A stretch of DNA of 50,750 nt from the NCBI GenBank assembly GCA_049317525.1, contig JBMOIC010000020.1:1-50750 (forward strand), read 5' to 3'. Position 1 is the stretch's first letter. Every line of letters begins with the position of its first letter. Below are positions 25,271-34,546 of the stretch, one piece after another. The notes under the pieces were generated by a model. The model made no database searches, was not told the origin of the DNA, and worked only from the letters and a program-made list of their open reading frames with translations. The position numbers and the translations under genes were made by a program. The stretch is from UBA961 sp049317525 (GTDB lineage Bacteria; Bacteroidota; Ignavibacteria; Kapaibacteriales; UBA961).

Positions 25271-27091
25271 ATGGTAAAAAATCCTACAATGGAACAATAT
25301 CGAAATTTCTGTATTATAGCTCATATAGATCATGGAAAATCTACTCTAGCAGATAGGCTTCTGGAAAAAACAGGAAGAGTTTCCAGCAGAGAAATGGTAA
25401 TGAATCAAATATTGGATGATAATCCTTTAGAACAAGAAAGGGGAATTACCATTAAGCTACATGCCATTCAAATGCAATATGCAGCTAATGATGGTAAGTC
25501 GTATACGTTGAATTTGATTGATACACCAGGACATGTTGATTTTTCTTATGAAGTTTCTAGATCTTTATCAGCTTGCGAAGGTGCATTATTAGTTGTAGAT
25601 GCAACTCAAGGAGTTGAAGCACAAACAATTAGTAATCTATATCTTGCAATAGAAGCCGGATTAGAAATTATTCCCGTTATTAATAAAATCGATTTACCAA
25701 GCGCTGTTACTACATTGGAATCCGTTAAAAAACAGATCATCGATTTAATCGGCTGTAAAGAATCAGACATAGTTTTAGCTTCTGCAAAAGCAGGTATTGG
25801 AATAGAAGATGTACTCGAAGCAGTGATAGAAAGAATTCCAGCACCAAAAGGAGACCCAAATAAGCCTTTAAGAGCACTCATTTATGATTCAGTTTTTGAT
25901 CCATATCGTGGTGTAATTGTTTACTTAAGAGTTTTTGACGGTACTTTAAGAGAAAAAGACAATGTACTGTTTATGGCTACAGATCAAGCGTACGAGGTAG
26001 ATGAAGCAGGCGTTTTATTTATGAAACGTCATAGAACCGGAGTACTCTCCGCAGGTGATGTGGGTTATATAAATGCAAGTATAAGGCAACTTCAAGACAC
26101 AAAAGTTGGTGATACCGTTACTTTAGTCAATAATCCCTGCGAAAAGATGATTGAAGGGTTTAGAGAGGTAAAGCCAATGGTTTTTAGTGGAATTTACCCG
26201 GTAGAAAATGATGGATTTGAAGCTTTACGTGAAGCTTTAGGCAAATTATCACTTAATGATGCTGCCATTATTTATGAACCTGAATCTTCTATTGCTTTAG
26301 GTTTTGGATTTAGATGCGGATTTCTTGGTTTGCTCCATATGGAAATAGTGCAAGAACGCTTAGAAAGAGAATTTAATCAAGTAATTGTGACAACTGTTCC
26401 CAATGTACGATATAAAGTATTGAAAACAAATGGTGAAGAATTATGGGTAGATAATCCAGCCCAAATGCCACCTGTTGGAAATATCAAAGAAATTCAGGAA
26501 CCATTTATAAAAGCTCAAATCATTTCTCCTACCGATTATGTAGGTGCTATAATGAAATTGTGCATGGAAAGAAGAGGAACATTATTAGGACAGCATTATT
26601 TATCGCAAACAAGGGTTGATTTGAGTTTTGAATTGCCTTTGGGAGAAGTAATTTTTGATTTTTATGATAAATTGAAATCTTCAACTAAAGGATATGCTTC
26701 TTTAGATTATGATTATGCCGATTATAGAGTTGGTGATTTAGTACGATTAGATATCCTATTAAATGGAGAACCAGTAGATGCACTTTCTAGTATAGTTCAT
26801 CGCTCAAAATCATATGAATGGGGGAGAAAATTATGCTCTAAATTAAGAGAATTGATTCCTAGACAAATGTTTGAAGTTGCTATTCAAGCAGCAATTGGAG
26901 CTAAAATAGTAGCAAGAGATACCATAAGTGCAATGAGAAAAAATGTTCTTGCAAAATGTTATGGTGGAGATATTTCTCGTAAAAGAAAACTTATTGAGAA
27001 ACAGAAGGAAGGAAAAAAACGAATGAAACAAATTGGCAGAGTTGAAGTACCTCAAGAAGCATTTCTTGCAGTACTATCTATAGACGATTAA
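25271..27091 (+). CDS. lepA: Elongation factor 4 (LepA)
   Basis: A ribosome-associated GTPase that acts on stalled or assembling ribosomes. Sequence features are G1 AHIDHGKST, switch I QERGITI, G3 DTPGHVDFSYE, G4 NKID, and the LepA-specific C-terminal segment with KRKLIEKQKEGKKRMKQIG. Length of 606 aa is typical. ATG 25271 or ATG 25289 (MEQYRNF) could start the protein; the latter is nearer the usual LepA start. The next gene is convergent and ends 6 bp away. Confidence 0.98.
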   Translation: MVKNPTMEQYRNFCIIAHIDHGKSTLADRLLEKTGRVSSREMVMNQILDDNPLEQERGITIKLHAIQMQYAANDGKSYTLNLIDTPGHVDFSYEVSRSLSACEGALLVVDATQGVEAQTISNLYLAIEAGLEIIPVINKIDLPSAVTTLESVKKQIIDLIGCKESDIVLASAKAGIGIEDVLEAVIERIPAPKGDPNKPLRALIYDSVFDPYRGVIVYLRVFDGTLREKDNVLFMATDQAYEVDEAGVLFMKRHRTGVLSAGDVGYINASIRQLQDTKVGDTVTLVNNPCEKMIEGFREVKPMVFSGIYPVENDGFEALREALGKLSLNDAAIIYEPESSIALGFGFRCGFLGLLHMEIVQERLEREFNQVIVTTVPNVRYKVLKTNGEELWVDNPAQMPPVGNIKEIQEPFIKAQIISPTDYVGAIMKLCMERRGTLLGQHYLSQTRVDLSFELPLGEVIFDFYDKLKSSTKGYASLDYDYADYRVGDLVRLDILLNGEPVDALSSIVHRSKSYEWGRKLCSKLRELIPRQMFEVAIQAAIGAKIVARDTISAMRKNVLAKCYGGDISRKRKLIEKQKEGKKRMKQIGRVEVPQEAFLAVLSIDD

Positions 27092-27097
27092 GAAAAT

Positions 27098-27925
27098 CTA
27101 GTCTAATGCAATTCTGAGTTCTGCCAAAACCTGAAGATTAGCTATAGTAAAATTACTATTAGGATAAGACGACATGCCTGTAAATGGAATTGTATACAGT
27201 ACCGTTGGGCCAATTATTGCTCTATTTCCAACACGAAATTCAGCACCTAAGCCTGATTGTAGGCCAATATAAATTGAATTAGCCTTTGCTAATGGCCCAT
27301 CTTGAATTATAGCTAATTCTTCGGATACAATTCGTGGGTCGGTAGATGGATCTAAGCTAATTATTACAGTTTCACCAGAAGATAAAACAGCACTTCTAAT
27401 TAATAATTGTTTTGTGTGAGTTAATGTTGGTGTAATCAGCATACCTGCATTAATTCCAACTCTTCCGAAAAACCTAGTACCAACAAAATATTTTATATAA
27501 GGCGTAATACCAATATAAGATGTTGTAATTTCGGCATTATGTCTAAATGGAACCATAATGTTAGCTTTAGTTCCTGCAGCAGTTTTTTCAATCGTCATCT
27601 GCTCTGTTTCTTGATATCTTGCATCCATTCCAATATATCGATAATCTAGTCCAGCACCCCATACCACTTTTGAAGTTAATTCATTTTCATAGCTAAGGCC
27701 TAGTGAAAAAGTTAGCCCTCTGCCTCCTTCAAAACTGCAATTACAGGCATCGGTAATTAGAGACTTATTTTGTATTGCAGAGCCAAAGCCAATCCATCCA
27801 CCTATCTGTTCTGGCTTAGCCCAAAAGGAAGCGTTTCTTGGGTCTGATACAGTAGATTGTCCTTTAACAGAATGAAATCCCAGAATGAATAAAGGGATAA
27901 TTAGAAAATAATGTAATTGAGTCAT
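27098..27925 (-). CDS. Outer-membrane beta-barrel protein, OmpA/PorT-like layout
   Basis: A signal peptide (LIIPLFILGFHSVKGQS) is followed by a run of amphipathic strands (SLGLSYENEL, WGAGLDYRYIGM, YIGITPYIKYFVGTRFFGRVGINAG, LQSGLGAEFRVGNRAIIGP). It ends in strand-like ANLQVLAELRIALD with the charged C-terminus of barrels in this phylum. The eight-stranded family (outer membrane protein beta-barrel/PorT) is the likely class; the function is unknown. It is transcribed alone, convergent with lepA, and a non-coding gap of about 200 bp separates it from rsmB. Confidence 0.7.
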   Translation of the reverse strand: MTQLHYFLIIPLFILGFHSVKGQSTVSDPRNASFWAKPEQIGGWIGFGSAIQNKSLITDACNCSFEGGRGLTFSLGLSYENELTSKVVWGAGLDYRYIGMDARYQETEQMTIEKTAAGTKANIMVPFRHNAEITTSYIGITPYIKYFVGTRFFGRVGINAGMLITPTLTHTKQLLIRSAVLSSGETVIISLDPSTDPRIVSEELAIIQDGPLAKANSIYIGLQSGLGAEFRVGNRAIIGPTVLYTIPFTGMSSYPNSNFTIANLQVLAELRIALD

Positions 27926-28123
27926 TGTATAGTTGTAGGCGATGAAGATTGAATGAAAAGTGAGTATTACCTTAACTGTAAAATTTACAGCTTTAATACT
28001 TGTTAAGCAAAGGTTTTAATTTAACGGATGTGTCTGCAAATAATTTTTTATGGAACTTAGATTTCTATTTATCATGTTGGTAATTTTGATTATGTTTTTT
28101 TCTAATGCTTACTTTTTCTTTTT

Positions 28124-29509
28124 ATGAACACTTCTGAAATACTCTATACATCAAAAGGTATGAAATCACCTGATGAATCATTTCTTTATAAAGGTGCCAG
28201 AGGAGCAGCAATCAGAATATTAAGTCGTTTTGAAAGAAGTGATTCATATCTTGATAAACTATTAGAATATGAATTAAGAGTTGGAGAATTATGTATACAA
28301 GACAAAGCACTTCTGACAGAATTAGTTAATGGTACTATACGATGGATGGGGAAATTAGATTGGGTTTTAACTGGTTTTTATCATGGGGAATTTGATAAAT
28401 GCTTAACTCCAATTAAAAATGCTATGAGAATAGCACTGTATCAAATTATGTTTCTTAATAAAATTCCACATGCAGCTGCAATTAATGAAAGCGTAGAAAT
28501 CATCAAAAGAATCAAAGGTGATAAATCTGCTGGAATAGTTAATGGCGTTTTAAGAAATATTACCAGAAACTTAGATAATATTAGATATCCAAATCCTGAA
28601 GAAGATAAAGTATGGTATTACTCAGTTATATATTCTCATCCTAAATGGTTGGTAAAACATTGGATGGAGATAATGACCGAAAAGCAATTAGAACTTTTTT
28701 TACAAGCTAATATTGCACGCCCAATATTAACATTAAGAGTAAATACATTAAAATCCTCAGTAGCCACCATTAGTGATTGGTTAGAAGAACATTCTATATC
28801 CTTTACATTATCAGAATTACATAAAAACTCGATTTTTGTAGGTTCTTTAAGAGATATATCATCAAGTGATATTTTTAAGGAAGGATTAGTTACTGTACAA
28901 GATTCAAGTGCTTCTATGGCAGCACTGTTAACACATGCGCAACCTGGTATGACAGTTATAGATCTTTGCGCTGCACCTGGAGGTAAGTCCTTTTATGTTG
29001 CTGAACAAATGAATAATAAAGGAACAGTACTTGCTTTAGATAAGTATGAAGCAAAAATGCGTTTTCTCTCTGAGGGGGCCCAAAGATTGGGCATAGATAT
29101 TATACAACCAATTATTGCTGATGCAACAAGTTTTGAACATGAACAAGTTGATATTGTAATGGCAGATGTTCCTTGTTCAGGTTTTGGTACATTGTCCAAA
29201 AAACCTGATATCAAATGGAAAAGAGATCAGGCTGATATCGCTAAATTAATTCCCTTGCAAAGAGAAATATTGAATCATGCAGCATCTCTTGTTAAGCCTG
29301 GAGGAGTATTAGTATACTCTACTTGTACTATAGAACCAAAAGAAAATCAAGAGAATATCGAATGGTTTCTTGAACAGCATCCTGAATTCTATCTTGATGA
29401 AGCACATAAGTATTTACCATCAGAGATTTGTTTTGATGGGTATATGAAAACAATACCTGGAACTTGTGCTACAGACGGAGCATTTGCAGCAAGATTAGTA
29501 AAACATTAA
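28124..29509 (+). CDS. rsmB: 16S rRNA (cytosine-C5)-methyltransferase RsmB
   Basis: It methylates C967 of 16S rRNA in E. coli. The N-terminal part (about 20-155) is a NusB-like RNA-binding domain (GAAIRILSRFERSD, KIPHAAAINESVEI). The C-terminal SAM domain contains DLCAAPGGKSF, DVPCSGFGTLSKKPDIKW and STCTIEPKENQEN, with the two cysteines of the reaction in PCSG and TCT. Length of 461 aa is normal. The start lies about 200 bp after the divergent barrel gene. Its stop codon shares the TTAA at 29506-29509 with the stop of the convergent lipoprotein gene. Confidence 0.94.
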   Translation: MNTSEILYTSKGMKSPDESFLYKGARGAAIRILSRFERSDSYLDKLLEYELRVGELCIQDKALLTELVNGTIRWMGKLDWVLTGFYHGEFDKCLTPIKNAMRIALYQIMFLNKIPHAAAINESVEIIKRIKGDKSAGIVNGVLRNITRNLDNIRYPNPEEDKVWYYSVIYSHPKWLVKHWMEIMTEKQLELFLQANIARPILTLRVNTLKSSVATISDWLEEHSISFTLSELHKNSIFVGSLRDISSSDIFKEGLVTVQDSSASMAALLTHAQPGMTVIDLCAAPGGKSFYVAEQMNNKGTVLALDKYEAKMRFLSEGAQRLGIDIIQPIIADATSFEHEQVDIVMADVPCSGFGTLSKKPDIKWKRDQADIAKLIPLQREILNHAASLVKPGGVLVYSTCTIEPKENQENIEWFLEQHPEFYLDEAHKYLPSEICFDGYMKTIPGTCATDGAFAARLVKH

Positions 29510-30393
29510 TTTCTTTTGGCAAAAGCAATATCCGGAACGCTTTGAACCGACGCTTCAAATTGAATAAATACCCCTTTATTATCTTTTTGAATAACCGATC
29601 CATTCTTTGCTTTTACAAACATCTTAACATAGTTTCTAGAAGCAGTTTTTAATAATAAGATAAATCCTTTGTCTTTTTCTTGAATATCAGAAGCTATGTT
29701 TTCCAAAGGATTTAATGCAGTACCAATTGGAGAAGTATCAAAAATCTGACTTAAACTATCAATATTTTGATATACAAAAGGATTAATGCCAAAGTTAAAA
29801 ATATATGTTTTTCTGGCCGAGATACCCGCTTGGATGCCCCTAATAATTGTTCCATCATTATCTACAAAAGAACTCGCTCTTGGGGTTGATAGAGAATAAG
29901 AAATTGGATTAACAGAAGAATCTGCGACTACACAAATATCCCACTGGGATGCATTTTGTATCGATAAAGCAGAGCCATTTAGAAAGTTATATCCACAACT
30001 AAGTGATTCATTAAAATATAATGTCCCTTCAACTCTTCTAGCTGCAGCCCATTTAATGTCAATTGGATTACTTACTGTGTCTGCCGATCTTGCTTGAACT
30101 CTAAATGTAAAAACAATACCCTCGTTTAAATCATTAAATTGAAATACCGAGTCAGTTCCAATCTGTTCTGTTCTAATAATGCTAAGCATTGGATCTAATA
30201 AAGAAATTGTATAACCAATTACAGTACTTTTTGGGGGTGTCCACTTGATTCTTACAGAATTCTGATTAATAGAAGTTGCCATTAAATTACTTGGTTTTGA
30301 AGGCATATTAATAGAAGGATATGTTGTGCCTTCACAACCCATAATTGTATATGCAAGCCCTAACAACATCACCCATTGGAATATCTTATTCAT
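29506..30393 (-). CDS. Lipoprotein with a fibronectin type III domain
   Basis: A hydrophobic N-terminus ends in TIMGC, a lipobox. Residues about 30-115 form a fibronectin type III-like domain (PSNLMATSINQNSVRIKWTP, IGYTISLLDP, FTFRVQARSADT). The remaining about 170 residues contain CGYNFLNGSALS and ICVVADSSV, without a recognised fold. It is probably on the cell surface or periplasmic face of the outer membrane and may bind a partner or polymer. It is convergent with rsmB, sharing the last four bases. Confidence 0.75.
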   Translation of the reverse strand: MNKIFQWVMLLGLAYTIMGCEGTTYPSINMPSKPSNLMATSINQNSVRIKWTPPKSTVIGYTISLLDPMLSIIRTEQIGTDSVFQFNDLNEGIVFTFRVQARSADTVSNPIDIKWAAARRVEGTLYFNESLSCGYNFLNGSALSIQNASQWDICVVADSSVNPISYSLSTPRASSFVDNDGTIIRGIQAGISARKTYIFNFGINPFVYQNIDSLSQIFDTSPIGTALNPLENIASDIQEKDKGFILLLKTASRNYVKMFVKAKNGSVIQKDNKGVFIQFEASVQSVPDIAFAKRN

Positions 30394-30539
30394 ATATATT
30401 TCCTGAACAGCTTAGATAAATTTATTAGTAAGTTAATAACTCATACAATGTTATTCAACAAAGATCTTTATTAAACTTATATATTCATATAAATGCATTG
30501 AAATTTGATCTAATAGCATTCTTATTCGTCTCGTTTTTC

Positions 30540-30547
30540 TATTTTTG
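30540..30547 (+). promoter_or_regulatory. Possible -7 element for leucine dehydrogenase
   Basis: TATTTTTG matches TAnnTTTG 63 nt before the ATG at 30611, within the 217-bp gap to the divergent lipoprotein gene. There is no good -33 TTTG at 20-22 nt, so this is tentative. Confidence 0.4.
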
Positions 30548-30610
30548 CATTCTTTGCTTAAGAATAATTATATAAAATGATCATATCAACCATGATACAA
30601 AGAGTTAATT

Positions 30611-31696
30611 ATGCAATTGTTTGAATCACTTGCCCAGTTTGGACACGAAGAAGTTCTTTTTTATTCTGATCCGAAAACTGGCCTAAGAGCTATAATAGGA
30701 GTACATTCTACGGTATTAGGGCCTGCATTAGGTGGAACCCGTATGTGGAATTATACAAATGATCAAGAAGCTATCACCGACGTACTTCGATTATCTAGAG
30801 GTATGACATATAAAGCCGCAGTAGCAGGTTTAAATCTTGGTGGAGGTAAGGCTGTTATTATTGGTGATGCCAAAACGCAGAAAACCGAAGGCCTTTTTAG
30901 AGCATATGGACGTGCTGTTGAATCTTTAGGTGGTAGATATATTACCGCAGAAGATGTAAATACAAATGTTAGAGATATGGATTGGATACATACTGAAACT
31001 GAATATGTAACTGGAGTAGGTGGTATTGGCGGAAGTGGCGATCCATCTCCTTTTACAGCATATGGTGTGTATTGTGGTATTAAAGCTTGTGCAAAAAAAC
31101 AACTAGGTAAAGACTCTATTTCTGGACTAAAAGTGGCTGTTCAAGGTGCGGGAAATGTTGCATCATATGTTGTACAACATTTAACCAAAGATGGCGCAAT
31201 AGTGTATGTAACAGATATTTACGAAGATAAAGCCAAGAAATTAGCCGCAGAAACTGGGTCGCATTTTGTTTCTCCAGAATCAATTTTATCAATTGATTGT
31301 GATATTGTATCTCCCAATGCATTAGGAGCAATATTAAATGACACATCAATTTCTGAGCTTAAATGCTCGATAATTGCTGGTGGTGCAAATAATCAATTAG
31401 AAGATGAAATAAAGCATGGCGAAATGTTGAAAGCAAGAGGGATATTATATGCTCCAGATTATGTTATTAATGCTGGTGGTTTGATGAATGTTGCCTCTGA
31501 AGTTGATGGATATAATAAAGAATCCGTATTACGCAAAGCAGAAGGAATATATGATACATTGCTAACTATATTTTCTTTAAGCGAAGCACAAAATATTTTA
31601 ACGATTCAAGCATCAAATGCACTTGCTGAACAAAGAATAGCAAGTGTTGCACATGTTCATAGAACATACAATGGTCAAACAATTATAAATCGTTGA
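30611..31696 (+). CDS. ldh: Leucine dehydrogenase (Glu/Leu/Phe/Val dehydrogenase family)
   Basis: An NAD-dependent enzyme that interconverts branched-chain amino acids and 2-oxo acids. The N-terminal catalytic domain has LGGTRMWNY, then MTYKAAVAGLNLGGGKAVI containing the catalytic Lys residues, and ITAEDVNTNVRDMDW. The Rossmann domain has VAVQGAGNVASYV. Length of 361 aa and these motifs fit leucine dehydrogenase better than glutamate dehydrogenase (about 420-450 aa). Phenylalanine or valine dehydrogenase cannot be excluded. It precedes nusB by 38 bp. Confidence 0.9.
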   Translation: MQLFESLAQFGHEEVLFYSDPKTGLRAIIGVHSTVLGPALGGTRMWNYTNDQEAITDVLRLSRGMTYKAAVAGLNLGGGKAVIIGDAKTQKTEGLFRAYGRAVESLGGRYITAEDVNTNVRDMDWIHTETEYVTGVGGIGGSGDPSPFTAYGVYCGIKACAKKQLGKDSISGLKVAVQGAGNVASYVVQHLTKDGAIVYVTDIYEDKAKKLAAETGSHFVSPESILSIDCDIVSPNALGAILNDTSISELKCSIIAGGANNQLEDEIKHGEMLKARGILYAPDYVINAGGLMNVASEVDGYNKESVLRKAEGIYDTLLTIFSLSEAQNILTIQASNALAEQRIASVAHVHRTYNGQTIINR

Positions 31697-31734
31697 TATA
31701 TAGTTAATTATTAATTCATTAAAACAAGTATAAA

Positions 31735-32304
31735 GTGGTATCTGAATTTCCTATTAGCCAATTTAGGCAAATCAATGGAACACGCAGAATGGCTCGCGAA
31801 AAAGTGATGCAATTGCTTGTTTCATGTTCTTCTTCTGATATTTCATGGGAGGAGATATTTCCACATATAGTTTTTAGGAATTTTAGTTTTCTGGAACATG
31901 AAGCAGAACCCCAAAAGCTGTTAACCACCGAAGAGATCAATGAATTAGACTCAGATACGAGAATTCATTGGGAAGAGAGCGAATTAGATTTTATCAAAGA
32001 ATTAACACAGTATACTCTTGCAGAAACAGAATTTACTGATGGATTATTAGAAAGATTTGCTCAAAATTGGGAATTAGAAAGAATAGCATTAATGGATAGA
32101 GTTCTCTTAAGAATGGCAACAGCCGAACTTATACATTTTGAGACAATACCAACAAAAGTAACAATTAATGAAATTATTGAATTAGCTAAAAGATATTCTA
32201 CAGATAAAAGCAATGTTTTTATTAATGGTGTATTAGATGCTGTTGTAGTAGAGTTAATTGCGGAAAACAAATTGTCTAAAAGTGGCCGTGGATTAATTAG
32301 TTAA
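31735..32304 (+). CDS. nusB: Transcription antitermination factor NusB
   Basis: It binds boxA RNA with NusE and supports rRNA antitermination. The family start RRMAREKVMQLL and the C-terminal DRVLLRMATAELIHFETIPT and TINEIIELAKRYSTDKS are diagnostic. The GTG at 31735 is preferred because NusB proteins need the Arg residues before the first methionine (31789). Length is 189 aa, longer than E. coli NusB (139), with the extra residues in the acidic middle (about 40-85). Confidence 0.92.
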   Translation: MVSEFPISQFRQINGTRRMAREKVMQLLVSCSSSDISWEEIFPHIVFRNFSFLEHEAEPQKLLTTEEINELDSDTRIHWEESELDFIKELTQYTLAETEFTDGLLERFAQNWELERIALMDRVLLRMATAELIHFETIPTKVTINEIIELAKRYSTDKSNVFINGVLDAVVVELIAENKLSKSGRGLIS

Positions 32305-32348
32305 ATGATAATATTTGTGTTTAGCATGTATATAGGATTCATAAACTT

Positions 32349-33326
32349 ATGAAGGCAATTATTCCAGTTGCTGGTGTAGGCACCAGATTAAGACCTCATA
32401 CATATACTTTGCCCAAAGTATTGTTAAATGTTGCTGGAAAACCAATTCTGGGTCATATCCTTGATGCTTTACAGCAACATAATATTGATGAAGCAACTAT
32501 TATTGTTGGCTATATGGGTGATTTGGTAGAAGACTATGTTCGCCGAAATTATTCCATGAATGTAACATTTATCTATCAAGAAGAAAGGCTTGGTTTAGGA
32601 CATTCCATCTGGATAGCAAGAGAACATATCACGGACAATGAGCCTTTACTGATTATTCTTGGTGATACAATCTTTGATGTTGATTTAAGCCTTGCAACAA
32701 ATTCTAGATTTAGTACATTAGGCGTTAAATCTGTAGATGATCCAAGACGATTTGGAGTAGTTGAATTAGAGAAAGGATTTATTTCTAGGTTAATTGAAAA
32801 ACCAGAAAATCCAACAACAAATTTAGCATTGGTAGGTTTGTACTTTATTAATAATCCAACATTATTAGTTGATTCTTTGCAAACATTAATTGATAATAAT
32901 ATTCGTACTCGCGATGAATATCAATTAACAGATGCCTTGCAAATGATGATAGATAAAGGTGAAAAGTTTACAACATTTCCTGTAGAAGGTTGGTATGATT
33001 GTGGGAAACCAGAAACATTACTATCTACAAATCGATATTTATTAGATGGAAAATCAACATATAAAACTCCAGAGGGAGCAGTCATTATTCCGCCTGCTTT
33101 TGTAGCTGAAAATGCAATTGTTGAGCGTTCTGTAATTGGGCCTTATACTACTGTTGCATCTGGTGCTACTGTTATTGATAGCGTTGTCAGAGACTCAATC
33201 ATTAGTGATGGCGCTACAGTTACTGCCTCTACATTAGAGCAGTCTATCATAGGTAATAATGCGATTGTGAAAGGTAAGTTTTCGCGATTAAATGTTGGTG
33301 ATTCAAGTGAAATTGACCGTAGTTAA
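32349..33326 (+). CDS. Sugar-1-phosphate nucleotidyltransferase
   Basis: The N-terminal nucleotidyltransferase domain contains the pyrophosphorylase signature GVGTRLRPHTYTLPKVLL, the product loop ILGDTIFDVD, LIEKPENP and EGWYDCGKPETLL. From about residue 245 the protein has left-handed beta-helix hexapeptide repeats (AVIIPPAFVAENAIVERSVI). This arrangement occurs in glucose-1-phosphate thymidylyl/uridylyl and mannose-1-phosphate guanylyltransferases, so it makes a nucleotide sugar for envelope polysaccharides or glycogen. Which nucleotide and sugar cannot be read from the sequence. It lies between nusB and metK. Confidence 0.88.
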   Translation: MKAIIPVAGVGTRLRPHTYTLPKVLLNVAGKPILGHILDALQQHNIDEATIIVGYMGDLVEDYVRRNYSMNVTFIYQEERLGLGHSIWIAREHITDNEPLLIILGDTIFDVDLSLATNSRFSTLGVKSVDDPRRFGVVELEKGFISRLIEKPENPTTNLALVGLYFINNPTLLVDSLQTLIDNNIRTRDEYQLTDALQMMIDKGEKFTTFPVEGWYDCGKPETLLSTNRYLLDGKSTYKTPEGAVIIPPAFVAENAIVERSVIGPYTTVASGATVIDSVVRDSIISDGATVTASTLEQSIIGNNAIVKGKFSRLNVGDSSEIDRS

Positions 33327-33364
33327 TACCTTAAACATCATTTTATATTTTTACTAGATATTTT

Positions 33365-34501
33365 ATGTCATATTTATTTACGTCTGAATCCGTATCTGAA
33401 GGACATCCCGATAAGATTTGTGATCAAATTTCGGATGCTGTTTTGGATGCTGTATTAAAAGAAGATCCCACAAGTAGAGTTGCTTGTGAATGCTTTGCTT
33501 CTACCGGATTGATTATGGTTGGTGGAGAAATCACAACTGAAACATATATTGATCTTCCAGATATTGTAAGGGAAGTAATTAGAAAGATTGGCTATACAAA
33601 AGCTGAATATAGATTTGATGCTGATTCTTGTGCTGTATTAAATGTGATAAATCGTCAATCTCCAGATATTGCTATGGGTGTTAATACTGGTGGGGCAGGC
33701 GATCAAGGTATGATGTTTGGATATGCATGTACAGAAACCGAAGAATTAATGCCAGCAGCTTTAATGTATTCTCATGCTTTAGTAAAAAAATTAGCAGATA
33801 TCCGTAAACAACAATCCTCTTTAATGCCATATCTAAGGCCTGATGCAAAAGCACAGGTAACCGTAGCATATGGCGATTCTGGTGAAATTACAAGAGTTGA
33901 TGCAATAGTGGTATCTACACAACATGACCCAATTAATAGTCAATCTATTATTCATCATGATGTAATGGAACACATTATTAAACAAGTTATTCCTTCTCAT
34001 TTAATAGATTCCCAAACAAAGTTTCATATAAATCCTACCGGTAATTTTGAGATTGGTGGACCACATGGCGATACGGGTTTAACTGGACGTAAAATTATCG
34101 TTGATACCTATGGCGGAAAAGCACCACATGGTGGTGGAGCTTTTTCTGGAAAAGATCCCACTAAAGTTGATAGATCTGCCGCTTATGCTGCCCGACATCT
34201 AGCAAAAAATATTGTTGCTTCTGGCCTTGCTAAAGAATGTACAATACAAGTTTCTTATGCTATCGGCGTAGCTAATCCAGTATCATTATATGTTGATACA
34301 CATGGAACCAGTTCTGTTCCTGGAAATGTTATCAGTGAATTCATTATGAATAATGTTGATTTGACTCCTATAGGTATCATAAATCGTCTTGATTTAAGAA
34401 AACCAATTTATCAAGAGACTGCTGCTTATGGACATTTTGGTAGAAATCAATTCCCTTGGGAGCAATTAGATTTAGTTGATGTTTTTTCAACTATATCTTA
34501 A
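33365..34501 (+). CDS. metK: S-adenosylmethionine synthetase
   Basis: It makes SAM from methionine and ATP. The N-terminus FTSESVSEGHPDKICDQISD contains the catalytic His. GAGDQGMMFGYA and GGGAFSGKDPTKVDRSAAY are classic signatures. Length of 378 aa is normal. It is followed after 45 bp by ahcY, which handles the product of SAM-dependent methylation. I see no SAM riboswitch in the 38-bp gap upstream. Confidence 0.98.
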   Translation: MSYLFTSESVSEGHPDKICDQISDAVLDAVLKEDPTSRVACECFASTGLIMVGGEITTETYIDLPDIVREVIRKIGYTKAEYRFDADSCAVLNVINRQSPDIAMGVNTGGAGDQGMMFGYACTETEELMPAALMYSHALVKKLADIRKQQSSLMPYLRPDAKAQVTVAYGDSGEITRVDAIVVSTQHDPINSQSIIHHDVMEHIIKQVIPSHLIDSQTKFHINPTGNFEIGGPHGDTGLTGRKIIVDTYGGKAPHGGGAFSGKDPTKVDRSAAYAARHLAKNIVASGLAKECTIQVSYAIGVANPVSLYVDTHGTSSVPGNVISEFIMNNVDLTPIGIINRLDLRKPIYQETAAYGHFGRNQFPWEQLDLVDVFSTIS

Positions 34502-34546
34502 TACTAAGAAATAAAATTATTATCCACTACTTAGATCAGTAAACAT

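Noticed and set aside
25606..25881. Minus-strand open frame inside lepA
   Set aside because: Antisense to conserved lepA codons; no motif or promoter.
27926..28123. Small RNA in the 198-bp gap before rsmB
   Set aside because: No stable hairpin with a terminator or recognisable RNA family; only AT-rich divergent leader sequence.
33327..33364. SAM riboswitch upstream of metK, or SAH riboswitch upstream of ahcY
   Set aside because: The gaps (38 and 45 bp) are too short and contain no suitable helices.
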